56,327 nucleotides of DNA from Vibrio sp. HA2012 (GTDB taxonomy: Bacteria; Pseudomonadota; Gammaproteobacteria; Enterobacterales; Vibrionaceae): positions 1-56,327 of the forward strand of contig NZ_PFXK01000011.1 in NCBI RefSeq assembly GCF_002812955.1, given 5' to 3'. The position numbers and the translations under genes are program-made. Shown here piece after piece: positions 20,220 through 30,578 of the stretch. Numbering within the stretch: position 1 is the stretch's first letter; the number at the start of each line of letters is the position of its first letter. The notes under the pieces are model-generated. The model saw only the letters and a list, made by a program, of their open reading frames with translations. It was not told the DNA's origin and searched no databases.

Positions 20220-20625
20220 AGCTTCGGTTAAGGTAGATGGTGAAATCATCGGTGAAATCGGCCAGGGTTTGCTTGTGTTATTGGGTGTTGAAAGAGATGA
20301 CGATGAAGCCAAAGCCAGGCGTCTTATGGAGCGGGTGACGACATATCGTGTCTTTGGTGATGAAGACGATAAAATGAACCTGAATGTGCAGCAGGTGGAC
20401 GGAAGCGTTCTGGTCGTGTCTCAGTTTACTTTGCCAGCAGACACGAAAAAAGGAACCCGGGCTGGATTTTCCCGTGGTGCTCATCCCTCTGAAGCTGAAC
20501 GTCTGTACGAACACTTTTCTGATCTTTGTGCCGAGATCTTGCCGACAGCCCGAGGGGCTTTCGCCGCAGATATGAAAGTTGCTCTCGTTAATGATGGGCC
20601 GGTGACATTCTGGCTTCAGGTCTGA
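20191..20625 (+). CDS. dtd: D-aminoacyl-tRNA deacylase
   Basis: A 144-residue enzyme (E. coli Dtd 145) that removes D-amino acids, and glycine from tRNA-Ala, by hydrolysing mischarged tRNA. Diagnostic motifs are [12 protein letters not shown] near residue 77 and the [12 protein letters not shown]-terminus with the Gly-cisPro element. It starts at GTG 20191 within the end of yihY, preceded by TTAAGAGG. Operon order yihY-dtd is the same as in E. coli. Confidence 0.95.
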   Translation: MIALIQRVSEASVKVDGEIIGEIGQGLLVLLGVERDDDEAKARRLMERVTTYRVFGDEDDKMNLNVQQVDGSVLVVSQFTLPADTKKGTRAGFSRGAHPSEAERLYEHFSDLCAEILPTARGAFAADMKVALVNDGPVTFWLQV

Positions 20626-20650
20626 GTCTCTGTTAATCACATAACTTTGT

Positions 20651-22582
20651 CTAATCACATAAACGGGTATGTTGTTCTGTCTTGTTGAGAAGATCAAATA
20701 CTGACTTCTGACATCGTTCGTCGAGCCCTAGTTGTATGGATCCGGATTCAGGATGCAGCAGATCCAGGTGTCCGGTCAGTTCTCCTGTGAGCTGGTGATT
20801 TTTTCCGTTAACAGTATCCGTTAGGGTGACAGGTTGTATGTCCAGCCTGCCGCGGTTTGCGGTTATATTAATATCAGAGACTTCAACCGGTTGTATTGTT
20901 AGCGTGCTGGCTGATTTCCGGGTTGTCAGAATGGTGTCCCGGAGTGAAGCTGTTAACTCGCCGGTCAGGGAATGTTGCAACATCAGCTTATCACCGGCCA
21001 GTCCGCTGGCTTTAAGCTGAAATTCTGTGGTTGCCTGCATGTCTGCCGGTAACGAGAGCCAGAGGGAGAAAAAGTGCAGGGGCAGTCCGTCAGATGTGAT
21101 TTCCAGTTCCCATGGCTGACTGGGCTGGGTGAAATTGTATTGTCCCTGAGCCTTTAGTAAGCCGTTTTCCAGCGGCATAACAGACCGGTTAAGTTGCCAT
21201 TGACCATCTTTACTCTGCATGCTGAGCAGCGGCTGTTCTGTCAGTATGCTATTGATGCTGGCATTCGCTGCTCTTAACGTCAACTCACCATTCCACATTC
21301 CCGGTTGTCGGTTACGGATCAGTTCCAGTTGTTTTCCTTCGGCATGTAATCCAGAAATCTGCCAGTCAGGCTGTTGTGATAACTGAATAAACTGGCTGTA
21401 GCGGATGTTAAGCTGGTCGATAAGCAGTGTGTTCATTTTTTCCAGCACAGGACGCAGGAATGCCGTATCAGCTTCTATTTCTGCAAACCATTTGACTCTA
21501 TCTATGTTCACTTCGCTAAGGTGGACAGAACCTTTGCTCAATTCGCCCCGGCATTGGATCTGACCTTCCCTGAACTCTGTACTGAAATCATCCAAAAGCC
21601 AGTGTTCGGGGGTAAAGTGCAGTTGCAGAGCTGGTTCCTGAAATTGTTGCTGCATGAAGTCTATACTTTCAGCATTCAGGGAAAGCGATCCTTCTGTCTG
21701 TGAGTCTGGTCTGAAAGGCCAATTGAGCTGTTCGGCTGACAGAGCCAGATTAGTCAGTGTGATGTTATTCAGAGCAAAGGAACTGTTCAGGATATCCAGG
21801 CTATTGATATGCGTAATACCGGACAGGAATGAGCCGGGCTGATAGAGTCGAGTTGTAAGCCACCCGGTAGTTTCTCTATCCAGATGCAGTGAGCGAATAG
21901 TCATATTGACCAGAGACCAGCCAGTATCTGACTGTTCTGCCTGTCCTGAAATTTCCCCTCCCCGCCACTGGAATGACAGACCATAGAGGGTGCTTTTCTG
22001 GGCGAGATAATCACCATCCAGTAGCAGATTATTTAGGGCTTCCCCCTGCCAGTATAATTGCTCTGCCGAGAATTGGATGGTGCCGAACGGGAGAAGCTGG
22101 TTGTCATGTGCAAACCGTGGTTCCCGGATCTGGATGCTGCCATCCCGGATGATGAGTTCGTTGTCGGCATAATCAAAACCGGCAATGGCTATCTGATGTA
22201 GCCTGACCTGTTTACGCAGTGATGTGATGATTTCCTCTAACGGTTCTGGCAAGCCGGATTGCAGGTTGAGTCCGTTGAGCAACAGGCTGTCGATAACCGG
22301 CTGTTTTTTTATCAGGGATACCGGGTTCACCCAGATGTCGGCGCTGTCTATTTCCAGCGGCTCTGACTGAGGAAGGTGAATCTGTACTCCGCGTAGTGAC
22401 AGATGATTTGGTCGTGTTACGCAGGCTTCCCGTACGGAGACAAGCGAACCGGTATATTGTTCCAGAGTAAGGTTAATCAGCTTATTTGCATAAGGACTCT
22501 GTAAAACCCAGATCAACCCCGCGGCTGCAATAACAGAAAGCAGCAGGAGTATGGTCAGGAGGGAGAGGAGCAGCTTTTTCAT
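20651..22582 (-). CDS. AsmA-like protein
   Basis: A 643-residue protein with one N-terminal membrane anchor (residues 4-28) and a long, beta-rich, repetitive periplasmic part. AsmA-family features are the start-proximal segment ANKLINLTLEQYTG, repeated LxLxxxxL strands and a C-terminal region LTGELTGHLDLLHPESG. The family includes lipid-transfer bridges between inner and outer membrane, so a role in outer-membrane lipid homeostasis is plausible but not shown. No close subfamily is recognised. Ends convergent with dtd, 25 nt apart. Confidence 0.65.
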   Translation of the reverse strand: MKKLLLSLLTILLLLSVIAAAGLIWVLQSPYANKLINLTLEQYTGSLVSVREACVTRPNHLSLRGVQIHLPQSEPLEIDSADIWVNPVSLIKKQPVIDSLLLNGLNLQSGLPEPLEEIITSLRKQVRLHQIAIAGFDYADNELIIRDGSIQIREPRFAHDNQLLPFGTIQFSAEQLYWQGEALNNLLLDGDYLAQKSTLYGLSFQWRGGEISGQAEQSDTGWSLVNMTIRSLHLDRETTGWLTTRLYQPGSFLSGITHINSLDILNSSFALNNITLTNLALSAEQLNWPFRPDSQTEGSLSLNAESIDFMQQQFQEPALQLHFTPEHWLLDDFSTEFREGQIQCRGELSKGSVHLSEVNIDRVKWFAEIEADTAFLRPVLEKMNTLLIDQLNIRYSQFIQLSQQPDWQISGLHAEGKQLELIRNRQPGMWNGELTLRAANASINSILTEQPLLSMQSKDGQWQLNRSVMPLENGLLKAQGQYNFTQPSQPWELEITSDGLPLHFFSLWLSLPADMQATTEFQLKASGLAGDKLMLQHSLTGELTASLRDTILTTRKSASTLTIQPVEVSDINITANRGRLDIQPVTLTDTVNGKNHQLTGELTGHLDLLHPESGSIQLGLDERCQKSVFDLLNKTEQHTRLCD

Positions 22583-22629
22583 AGAAGTCCTTAGTTGGAT
22601 AATCTGTCCATTGTAACCCTATGAATCAA

Positions 22630-22655
22630 TAAAAAAAGCCCCTCGTAAGAGGGGC
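22630..22655 (-). terminator. Terminator of pckA
   Basis: On the minus strand GCCCCTC-TTAC-GAGGGGC is followed by seven or more T residues. It lies 26 nt past the pckA stop. Confidence 0.9.
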
Positions 22656-22680
22656 AGGAATAAGGAAGTTATTTGTCGAC

Positions 22681-24309
22681 TCAGTCGAGTTGAGGACCGG
22701 CAGCCACCAGAGCTTTACCTTCATCATTATCGGTATACTGATCAAAGTTTTTAATAAAGCGCTGTGCCAGATCTTCTGCCTTGCTTTCCCATTGCAGAGG
22801 ATCAACATAGGTATCCCGTGGATCCAGAATCTCAGGATCAACCCCTGGTAGTGAGGTTGGTACTTCCAGATTGAAGATTGGGATCTGCTTGGTATCTGCA
22901 TTCTCAATTGAGCCATCGAGAATCGCATCGATAATGCCGCGGGTATCCTGAATAGAGATCCGCTTACCTGAACCATTCCATCCGGTATTGACCAGATAGG
23001 CTTCGGCACCAGCCGCTTCCATACGCTTCACTAGTACTTCAGCATATTGGGTAGGATGCAGGGTTAGGAATGCAGCTCCAAAACAGGCAGAGAAGGTTGG
23101 AAGCGGTTCGGTAATACCTCGTTCTGTACCGGCCAGTTTTGCTGTAAAGCCAGACAGGAAGTGATATTTGGTTTGTTCCGGAGTCAGTTTAGCAACCGGA
23201 GGAAGTACGCCAAATGCATCGGCAGTCAGGAAGATTACCTTTTCGGCATGACCGGCTTTGGATACTGGCTTAACGATGTTGTCGATGTGGTAAATCGGAT
23301 AAGAAACCCGTGAGTTTTCTGTTTTTGATGCATCATCAAAGTTAATAGAACCATCATTACGCAGTACGACATTTTCCAGCAGAGCGTCACGGCGGATTGC
23401 GTTATAGATATCCGGCTCGGCTTCTTTGGACAGACGAATAGTTTTTGCGTAGCAACCACCTTCGAAGTTGAATACGCCGTTATCATCCCAGCCGTGTTCA
23501 TCATCACCGATCAGCTTACGTTTAGGGTCAGTGGACAGTGTTGTTTTACCGGTACCGGAAAGTCCGAAGAAAACAGCCACATCGCCCTGTTCTCCCACGT
23601 TGGCGGAACAGTGCATAGCCGCAACGCCTTTCAGAGGTAGGAAGTAGTTCATCATGGCAAAGATGCCTTTCTTCATCTCACCACCGTACCAGGTACCCCC
23701 GATAAGCTGCATTCTTTCCGTCAGATTGAATACCGTGTAGTTTTCAGAATTCAGTCCTTGTTCCTGCCAGTTAGGGTTGACGGTTTTTGCTGCATTCAGA
23801 ATCACAAAATCCGGTTCAAAAGTGGCCAGTTCTTCTTCTGTCGGACGGATAAACATGTTTTTGATAAAGTGAGCCTGCCAGGCTACTTCAGTGATAAAAC
23901 GAACACACATACGTGTATCCGGGTTTGTTCCGCAATAACCGTCAGTGACAAACAGGCGCTTACCGGATAATTGCTGAACCGTAGTCTGTTTCAGTTCATT
24001 CCAGACGTCTATGCTAATTGGTTTATTGTCATTTTTTACCCGTTCGGAAGTCCACCACATGGTATCTTGGGTAGTCTCATCCTTAACAATGTATTTATCT
24101 TTTGGTGAGCGACCGGTAAAGACTCCAGTATCAACAGCAACTGCGCCTAACTCAGTCACAACTCCTCTTTCGAATCCTTCCAGATCACTGCGGGTTTCTT
24201 CTTCGAACAACATTTCATAACTGGCGTTATGAACGATGTCCGTGACTCCGTCGATGCCATAGGCAGAAAGATTAAGTTGTGCAGCCTTATTGTGTTCTAT
24301 AACAGTCAT
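22681..24309 (-). CDS. pckA: Phosphoenolpyruvate carboxykinase (ATP)
   Basis: A 542-residue gluconeogenic enzyme that turns oxaloacetate and ATP into phosphoenolpyruvate, CO2 and ADP. The nucleotide loop GLSGTGKTT is at 249-257 and the metal-binding GDDEHGWDD follows near 269. The substrate-site motifs GRSPKDKY (66-73) and WYGGEMKKG (207-215) are present. Length matches E. coli PckA (540). It is monocistronic with its own terminator; the upstream neighbour hslO is in the same direction but separated by another terminator. Confidence 0.97.
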   Translation of the reverse strand: MTVIEHNKAAQLNLSAYGIDGVTDIVHNASYEMLFEEETRSDLEGFERGVVTELGAVAVDTGVFTGRSPKDKYIVKDETTQDTMWWTSERVKNDNKPISIDVWNELKQTTVQQLSGKRLFVTDGYCGTNPDTRMCVRFITEVAWQAHFIKNMFIRPTEEELATFEPDFVILNAAKTVNPNWQEQGLNSENYTVFNLTERMQLIGGTWYGGEMKKGIFAMMNYFLPLKGVAAMHCSANVGEQGDVAVFFGLSGTGKTTLSTDPKRKLIGDDEHGWDDNGVFNFEGGCYAKTIRLSKEAEPDIYNAIRRDALLENVVLRNDGSINFDDASKTENSRVSYPIYHIDNIVKPVSKAGHAEKVIFLTADAFGVLPPVAKLTPEQTKYHFLSGFTAKLAGTERGITEPLPTFSACFGAAFLTLHPTQYAEVLVKRMEAAGAEAYLVNTGWNGSGKRISIQDTRGIIDAILDGSIENADTKQIPIFNLEVPTSLPGVDPEILDPRDTYVDPLQWESKAEDLAQRFIKNFDQYTDNDEGKALVAAGPQLD

Positions 24310-24629
24310 AGGTGCTCCTTATTGGATTTTTGTAGGGATTTTGTAAGAATACTGTGGTTCATGCTAGCAATGAAGATGAGGCAAAACAGGGAGAGAAGTC
24401 AAAAAATATTTACGATAAACGGGGGTTTTTTAATCGTCCATCACATTTTAGATTTATGTTTATTTTATTAATAAAAATCTTTTGTATTGATTAATACAGA
24501 CTATGGTTATATATAATAAATTCCACTAACATCTCGTGTAACCTATTGATTTTTGTTTGTTTTGACCATTGAAAAAGCCGGACTTTCCGGCTTTTTTAAT
24601 GGGTTTTAATGACGTCTATTAATTCAATC
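24310..24629. other. pckA upstream region
   Basis: About 320 nt with no gene. It contains the hslO terminator at 24572-24597 and the pckA promoter region. A short dyad TGTATT-GATT-AATACA at 24483-24498 is the only operator-like element that I see. Confidence 0.5.
24572..24597 (-). terminator. Terminator of hslO (bidirectional form)
   Basis: AAAAAGCCGGA-CTT-TCCGGCTTTTTT: a GC core flanked by A and T runs, so active in either direction. It lies about 33 nt after the hslO stop. Confidence 0.85.
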
Positions 24630-25505
24630 TCAGTGAATGGTTTTATTGGTCATACCGTTTTGTGTATACAGCTCAGCGATATCTCCTTCGTTAAACGTAT
24701 AGTTCGTGCCACAGTAATCACAATGTAAAGAAATTGTTCCTTTTTCGGCTAAAATGTCATAAATCTCATTTTTCTCAATGGTCAGGATTGCACCGGCACT
24801 TCTTTCCCGGGAACAGCCGCAGTGGAACTCTACCGGCTGTGGGGTAAATAGCTGCACTTTCTCCTGATTATATAAGCGATAAAGTAGCTCATTGGCCTCC
24901 AGTGAGAAGAGTTCTTCATTCTTGATGGTGCTGGTCAGTTGTTCCAGATGTTCGAAATCTTCAGCTGTTCCGGTTCCATCCGGCATGACCTGTAATAGCA
25001 TTCCAGCGGCACACGGTTTGCCATCATATTCACCAAGGCGGAACCAAAGACGGGTTTTTAGCTGTTCAGAACGGATAAAGTAGTTTTCCAGACAATCAGA
25101 CAGGGTGTCACCTTCCAGTGCAACTACGCCCTGATAGCGCTCTCCCTGTTTTGGAATAATGGTGATTACCAGATGGCCTTTACCCATCAGCTCATGCAGA
25201 TTGGCTGTATCAGCAATATCACCTTCCCAGCGAGCCACACCGCGCACTTTTTGATCATGGTCGCCGTTGATGACTGCCAGTGATACTGGACCGTCTCCCT
25301 GAAGCTGCAGAGTGATAGAGCCTTCAAACTTAAGGGTTGCGGTCAGCAGAGTCGTTGCGACCAGTAGCTCACCCAGCAGCTGTTGTACCGGCTGCGGATA
25401 TTCCTTGCTGGAAATAATATGTTGGTAGGTCTCGTCCAGTTGTACCAACTCACCACGAACTGAAAGGTCTTCAAACAGGTAGCGGTTTAAAACATTGTTT
25501 GCCAT
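24630..25505 (-). CDS. hslO: Redox-regulated chaperone Hsp33
   Basis: A 291-residue protein (E. coli Hsp33 292). The C-terminal zinc switch is intact: C229-G-C231 and C262-D-Y-C265. Under oxidising heat stress zinc is released, disulfides form and the protein becomes a holdase chaperone in the cytosol. The gene follows hslR by 16 nt with an AAAGCTCCAGC-AGGGAAA type context, so hslR-hslO is an operon as in E. coli. Confidence 0.96.
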   Translation of the reverse strand: MANNVLNRYLFEDLSVRGELVQLDETYQHIISSKEYPQPVQQLLGELLVATTLLTATLKFEGSITLQLQGDGPVSLAVINGDHDQKVRGVARWEGDIADTANLHELMGKGHLVITIIPKQGERYQGVVALEGDTLSDCLENYFIRSEQLKTRLWFRLGEYDGKPCAAGMLLQVMPDGTGTAEDFEHLEQLTSTIKNEELFSLEANELLYRLYNQEKVQLFTPQPVEFHCGCSRERSAGAILTIEKNEIYDILAEKGTISLHCDYCGTNYTFNEGDIAELYTQNGMTNKTIH

Positions 25506-25521
25506 TAGGGAAAGCTCCAGC

Positions 25522-25938
25522 TTATTGATGTTTAAATTTAATGAGATCCCGGCGCTGTTTTTTATCTGGTCTACGCTCGGGACTAGGGCTGTGCAGTGCG
25601 TTCAGTTTACGCTTCTGAGCATTTTCTTCACGTTTTTTGAGACTTTCTGTTGTCTCTGTATATAAAAGCTGTGCTTCCGGTGCCCCTCTGCGGCGATCTG
25701 AAAGCTGCTCAATGATGACGGTTCTCTCTTCATATCCCTGACGCAGAGTTATTAGTGCACCTAACTCGACAATTTTACTGGGTTTGGTTCGCTGTCCGTT
25801 ATAATGAACCTTACCGCCGTCAACCATAGTGCGGGCGACTGAGCGGGTTTTGTAAAAGCGAGCAGCCCATAGCCATTTATCCAGCCGTACGGCATCGGAA
25901 GTTGTTTTTGTCATAGCGGGATCATCTTTCAGTGACAT
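25522..25938 (-). CDS. hslR: Heat shock protein 15 (S4-domain RNA-binding protein)
   Basis: A 138-residue basic protein similar to E. coli Hsp15 (133). The S4 RNA-binding domain covers [17 protein letters not shown] through SKIVELGA, and the C-terminus is the family's basic tail [16 protein letters not shown]. Hsp15 recycles 50S subunits that carry blocked nascent chains. The start is uncertain: Met-9 (25914) is an alternative close to the E. coli length, and neither start has a clear Shine-Dalgarno. Divergent from gspC. Confidence 0.93.
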   Translation of the reverse strand: MSLKDDPAMTKTTSDAVRLDKWLWAARFYKTRSVARTMVDGGKVHYNGQRTKPSKIVELGALITLRQGYEERTVIIEQLSDRRRGAPEAQLLYTETTESLKKREENAQKRKLNALHSPSPERRPDKKQRRDLIKFKHQ

Positions 25939-26020
25939 TTTATTGAACTAAAAAATGGTGACAGAACTCTATCTTTTCAAGGTCATTTCTCCGCTGGCTG
26001 GTAAAATCATCATTTTATAT

Positions 26021-26045
26021 CGGTAAGGTTATGCTAACCTTACCG
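26021..26045. repeat. Perfect palindrome upstream of the gsp operon
   Basis: CGGTAAGGTTA-TGC-TAACCTTACCG: two 11-bp perfect arms with a 3-nt spacer, 51 nt before the gspC start and about 80 nt before hslR on the other strand. No T run follows on either strand. It may be an operator or a leader stem-loop. Confidence 0.65.
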
Positions 26046-26096
26046 GCTGAATTCGTACTATGAATCCTGATAACTCATTATAGGATAAGTTTTTTC

Positions 26097-27014
26097 ATGT
26101 CTTCTTTTCTGAGCCATTCGACGATGGCCGGTTTACAGCAATGGTTCGGTGTATATCAGACCCGGGTCAGTACGGGGCTGGCGTTGCTGATGTTTTCTGC
26201 TTCTGCATGGGTTGCCGGAGGCTTGATCTGGGTGTCTGCTGATGCCTCTCCGGAAGCGCCTGCGTGGCAGGCTGTATCAGTTTCTGCTGGGGGAAGCCGT
26301 AAGCATTCGGGAACCGATACATCATTATTGGAACATGCCAATCTGTTCGGGGTCTATAACGAGCAGGTATCTGGTTCGTCTTTGTCTCCAGTAGTGACAG
26401 ATGCCCCCAAAACTAGACTGGATCTAATTCTCGTCGGGGTGGTTCGCAGCAGCGATGTTTCCGGCAGTCTGGCGGTTATTGCTAATCATGGCAGTCAGGC
26501 AACGTATGGAATTGATGAAGAGATTGAAGGCACTCATGCCCGTCTGAAAACCGTCTTGGTAGATCGGGTCATAATTGAGAATGCCGGAAGGCATGAAACC
26601 CTGATGCTGGAAGGCATAGAATATCAGCATGTATCCGCAGCACCTTCGGAACAGAAAATTAGTCGTGCAGCCTTACGAGGTGGGAACAATCCTTCCCCGG
26701 CAGATGAAACGGATATCGAAGAGATTAAACAGGCGATTACAGAAGACCCGCAGCAGATAATGCAGTATATCCGTATGTCACAGGTAAAAGAGGGTGAACA
26801 AATCACTGGTTATCGAGTGAGTCCCGGGAAAAAACGTGCCTTATTTGATGCTGTCGGACTGGAAGATGGCGATGTTGCTATTGCCCTGAATGGAGAGGAT
26901 CTGACTGACCCGGACGTTGTGGGGCAAATCCTGCAATCGGTTACTGAACTGACGGAGCTGAATCTGACAGTGATTCGTGATGGTCAGCCTTATGACATTT
27001 ATATCGTATTTTAA
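26097..27014 (+). CDS. gspC: Type II secretion protein GspC (EpsC)
   Basis: A 305-residue bitopic inner-membrane protein: cytosolic N-terminus, membrane segment near residues 25-45, homology-region domain about 75-180 (LFGVYNE, DLILVGVVRSS), and a C-terminal PDZ domain about 215-305 (GYRVSPGKKRALFDAVGLEDGD, LNGEDL). It links the inner-membrane platform to the secretin GspD and takes part in substrate choice. First gene of the gspC-N run, which together exports folded proteins from the periplasm. Confidence 0.95.
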   Translation: MSSFLSHSTMAGLQQWFGVYQTRVSTGLALLMFSASAWVAGGLIWVSADASPEAPAWQAVSVSAGGSRKHSGTDTSLLEHANLFGVYNEQVSGSSLSPVVTDAPKTRLDLILVGVVRSSDVSGSLAVIANHGSQATYGIDEEIEGTHARLKTVLVDRVIIENAGRHETLMLEGIEYQHVSAAPSEQKISRAALRGGNNPSPADETDIEEIKQAITEDPQQIMQYIRMSQVKEGEQITGYRVSPGKKRALFDAVGLEDGDVAIALNGEDLTDPDVVGQILQSVTELTELNLTVIRDGQPYDIYIVF

Positions 27015-27053
27015 ATCTGGTAAGGATAAGCCGGAATAGTTGGAGAGTATTGA

Positions 27054-29081
27054 GTGAAAACGTGGTTAAGCAAAAGCATCTGGCTGTTGGCGGGAAGCCT
27101 GTTACTGACACCGTCATTAACGACTGCCAGTGAGTTCAGTGCTAGCTTTAAAGGTACTGACATACAGGAATTCATTAATATTGTCGGGCGTAATTTGGAA
27201 AAAACCATCATTGTGGATCCGTCAGTTAAAGGCAAAATCGATGTCCGCAGTTACGATGTGTTAACTGAAGAGCAATACTATCAATTTTTCCTGAATGTGT
27301 TGGAAGTGTATGGTTTTGCCGTGGTTGAAATGGACAACGGGATTCTGAAAGTCGTTAAAGCGAAAGACGCTAAGACTTCCGCTATTCCTGTTGTCGGGGA
27401 TGATGAACATATCAAAGGCGATGCAGTGATCACCCGGGTGGTGGCCGTAAAGAATGTTTCAGTGCGGGAACTTTCTCCGTTGCTGAGACAACTGAACAAC
27501 AATGCGGGGGCGGGTAATGTTGTCCATTATGATCCGGCGAACATTATTTTAATCACTGGTCATGCAGCGGTGGTAAACCGGCTGGCGGAAATTATTGAAC
27601 GAGTCGATCGTGCAGGAGATAAAGAAGTCGAGGTGGTGGAGCTGAAAAACGCCTCTGCGGCAGAAATGGTTCGTATTGTTGAAGCGCTAAATAAAACCAA
27701 TGATGCGAAAAATACTCCGGCTTTTCTGGAACCCAAACTGGTGGCGGATGAGCGGACCAATGCGGTACTGATTTCCGGAGATCCTCAGGTGCGCAAGCGT
27801 CTGCGTAAGCTGATTTCCCAACTGGATGTGGAGATGGCGACCAAGGGTAATAACCGAGTGGTTTATCTGAAATATGCCAAGGCTGAAGACCTGGTGGGTG
27901 TCCTGCAGGGCGTATCGGACAATATTCAGGCAGAAAAGGAAGCCGGTGGAAAATCTAAGAGTGGAAAACGGGATTCCGTTATGATCAGTGCGCATAAGGA
28001 TACCAATGCGCTGGTGATTACCGCTCCGACAGACATCATGAATCAGCTGACGGACGTCATTGCCCAACTGGATATTCGCCGGGCTCAGGTTCTTATCGAA
28101 GCTTTGATTGTGGAGATGGCGGAAAATGATGCGGCTAATCTGGGCGTACAGTGGGGGTCTCTGTCATCCGGCTCTGTGGTTCAGTATGGCAATACAGGCG
28201 CATCCATCGGTAGTGTGATGGTCGGGTTGGAAGAGGCGAAGGATACAACGACGACCAGCAGTTATTGGGATTCCAGTTCTAATAAATGGGTGAGTAATAC
28301 CACGACAGAGTCCGGAGACTATTCCACTCTTTCTTCTGCTTTAAGTGGCGTAAATGGTGCGGCTGTCAGCATTATGATGGGTGATTGGACATCACTCATC
28401 ACGGCGGTTTCTTCCGATTCCAGCTCCAATATCCTGTCTTCTCCGAGTATTACAGTGATGGATAACGGAGAAGCCTCATTTGTGGTGGGAGAAGAGGTGC
28501 CGGTGATCACCGGCTCGACGGCCAGTTCATCCAACAGCAACCCATTCCAGACGGTGGAGCGTAAAGAAGTTGGTATCAAGCTGAAAGTGGTTCCGCAGAT
28601 TAACGAAGGTGATTCGGTACAGCTGAATATCGAGCAGGAAGTGTCTAATGTACTCGGAGCCAGTGGTGCCGTGGATGTGCGGTTTGGTAAGCGTCAGTTG
28701 AACACTTCTGTGATGGTGGAAGATGGTCAGATGCTGGTACTGGGCGGTCTGATTGATGAACAGGCTGTAGAAAGTGAATCCAAGGTGCCTCTGTTGGGTG
28801 ATATTCCCGGATTGGGGTATCTGTTTCGCTCAACCAGTAGCCAGAAAGAAAAGCGTAATCTGATGATTTTCATTAAGCCAACCATTATTCGTGATGGCGT
28901 GACGGCTGACGGTATAACCCAACGTAAATATAACTATATCCGTGCGGAGCAGCTCTATAAAGCGGAAGAAGGTTTCAGCCTGATGTCTGGTGATGATATG
29001 CCAGTATTGCCGGAGTACGGCAGTGGTTTTATGCATCCGGCAGAGATTCAGGCCTTTACCATGCAGTTGGAGGCAGAATAA
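27054..29081 (+). CDS. gspD: Type II secretion outer-membrane secretin GspD (EpsD)
   Basis: A 675-residue secretin with signal peptide (1-25, before SEFSASF). N0 domain about 27-110, N1-N3 repeats about 125-330, then the secretin barrel with [11 protein letters not shown] and the signature [16 protein letters not shown] near 570-586, and an S-domain at the C-terminus. It forms the outer-membrane channel as a 15-mer. Start is GTG at 27054 with GGAGAG at 27042-27047. Its stop overlaps the gspE start by one base. Confidence 0.97.
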   Translation: MKTWLSKSIWLLAGSLLLTPSLTTASEFSASFKGTDIQEFINIVGRNLEKTIIVDPSVKGKIDVRSYDVLTEEQYYQFFLNVLEVYGFAVVEMDNGILKVVKAKDAKTSAIPVVGDDEHIKGDAVITRVVAVKNVSVRELSPLLRQLNNNAGAGNVVHYDPANIILITGHAAVVNRLAEIIERVDRAGDKEVEVVELKNASAAEMVRIVEALNKTNDAKNTPAFLEPKLVADERTNAVLISGDPQVRKRLRKLISQLDVEMATKGNNRVVYLKYAKAEDLVGVLQGVSDNIQAEKEAGGKSKSGKRDSVMISAHKDTNALVITAPTDIMNQLTDVIAQLDIRRAQVLIEALIVEMAENDAANLGVQWGSLSSGSVVQYGNTGASIGSVMVGLEEAKDTTTTSSYWDSSSNKWVSNTTTESGDYSTLSSALSGVNGAAVSIMMGDWTSLITAVSSDSSSNILSSPSITVMDNGEASFVVGEEVPVITGSTASSSNSNPFQTVERKEVGIKLKVVPQINEGDSVQLNIEQEVSNVLGASGAVDVRFGKRQLNTSVMVEDGQMLVLGGLIDEQAVESESKVPLLGDIPGLGYLFRSTSSQKEKRNLMIFIKPTIIRDGVTADGITQRKYNYIRAEQLYKAEEGFSLMSGDDMPVLPEYGSGFMHPAEIQAFTMQLEAE

Positions 29082-30568
29082 TGTTACCGGTACGACTGCC
29101 GTTCAGTTTTGCCAAAAGACACCGGGTGGTGCTGGATTATGATGACGGCCGTTGTGTGACAGAAAGTTCCCCGGTTTTATTCTATGTAGCTCCTTTGGCA
29201 ATGCAGACTCTGACAGAGGTTAACCGGGTGCTGGATGGTACGTTTATTCCTGTGGAAACGGATCTGGATACTTTTGAAAATAAATTAACACGAGCCTATC
29301 AGCGAGATTCATCAGAAGCTCGGCAACTGATGGAAGATATCGGTGCCGATGACGATTTCTTTTCTCTGGCAGAAGAGCTGCCGCATAATGAAGATCTGCT
29401 GGACTCGGAAGATGATGCACCGATCATCAAACTCATTAATGCAATGCTGGCAGAAGCGATCAAAGAAGGGGCTTCCGATATTCATATCGAAACCTTCGAA
29501 CAAACCCTGTCTATCCGTTTCCGTGTGGATGGTATGTTGCGGGAAGTGTTGGCTCCGGGGCGAAAACTGGCACCGCTTCTGGTCTCCCGAGTTAAGGTCA
29601 TGGCTCGGCTGGATATCGCCGAAAAGCGTATCCCGCAGGATGGCCGGATTTCTTTGCGTATCGGTGGCCGGGCCGTCGATGTCCGGGTATCGACGATGCC
29701 GTCTTCTCATGGTGAACGAGTAGTTATGCGTCTGCTGGATAAAAATGCCACGCAGTTGGATCTGCACAGTCTTGGTATGACTGAGGATACCCATAATAGA
29801 TTTCGTAAGCTTATTGCTCGTCCGCACGGTATTATTCTTGTTACCGGCCCGACCGGTTCCGGTAAATCGACGACTTTGTATGCCGGGCTTCAGGAACTGA
29901 ACAGTGCAGAACGTAATATTCTGACGGTAGAGGATCCGATTGAGTTTGATATTGACGGCATAGGGCAGACTCAGGTGAATCCGAAAGTGGATATGACTTT
30001 TGCCCGAGGGCTGCGTGCGATTCTGCGTCAGGATCCGGACGTGGTTATGGTTGGGGAAATCCGGGATTTGGAAACGGCACAGATAGCCGTTCAGGCTTCA
30101 CTGACCGGTCATCTGGTTATGTCTACTCTGCATACTAATACTGCCGTCGGGGCGATTACTCGCCTTCGGGATATGGGTATTGAACCTTTCCTTATTTCTT
30201 CTTCTCTGCTCGGGGTTCTGGCTCAGAGACTGGTACGTACTCTGTGTCCTGATTGTAAACAGGCTTATATCGCGGATAAACAGCAGAAAAAACTACTGGG
30301 ACTGGATAAGAAAACTTCGCTGACCCTGTATAAACCTTGTGGTTGTGAAGCCTGTAATTTTAAAGGCTATCGCGGCCGGACCGGCATTTATGAACTCTTA
30401 TTGGTGACGGATGAAGTACAGGAACTGATCCATGCTGAAAAAGGCGAACAGGTCATAGAAAGAGCCATTCGGGAATCAACGGCCAGTATCCGTGATGATG
30501 GTTTCCAGAAAGTGATTCAGGGTATTACGACGTTGGAAGAAGTGTTGCGGGTAACCCGAGAAGGATGA
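29081..30568 (+). CDS. gspE: Type II secretion ATPase GspE (EpsE)
   Basis: A 495-residue cytoplasmic ATPase that powers pseudopilus growth. The N1E domain binds GspL. Walker [10 protein letters not shown] lies at 256-264, Walker B-like [12 protein letters not shown] and the His box STLHTNTA follow, and a zinc tetracysteine motif (CPDC then CEAC) is near residues 388-429. V. cholerae EpsE is 503 residues. Overlaps gspD by one base (TAATG), implying translational coupling. Confidence 0.97.
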   Translation: MLPVRLPFSFAKRHRVVLDYDDGRCVTESSPVLFYVAPLAMQTLTEVNRVLDGTFIPVETDLDTFENKLTRAYQRDSSEARQLMEDIGADDDFFSLAEELPHNEDLLDSEDDAPIIKLINAMLAEAIKEGASDIHIETFEQTLSIRFRVDGMLREVLAPGRKLAPLLVSRVKVMARLDIAEKRIPQDGRISLRIGGRAVDVRVSTMPSSHGERVVMRLLDKNATQLDLHSLGMTEDTHNRFRKLIARPHGIILVTGPTGSGKSTTLYAGLQELNSAERNILTVEDPIEFDIDGIGQTQVNPKVDMTFARGLRAILRQDPDVVMVGEIRDLETAQIAVQASLTGHLVMSTLHTNTAVGAITRLRDMGIEPFLISSSLLGVLAQRLVRTLCPDCKQAYIADKQQKKLLGLDKKTSLTLYKPCGCEACNFKGYRGRTGIYELLLVTDEVQELIHAEKGEQVIERAIRESTASIRDDGFQKVIQGITTLEEVLRVTREG

Positions 30569-30578
30569 GGCATATCTG

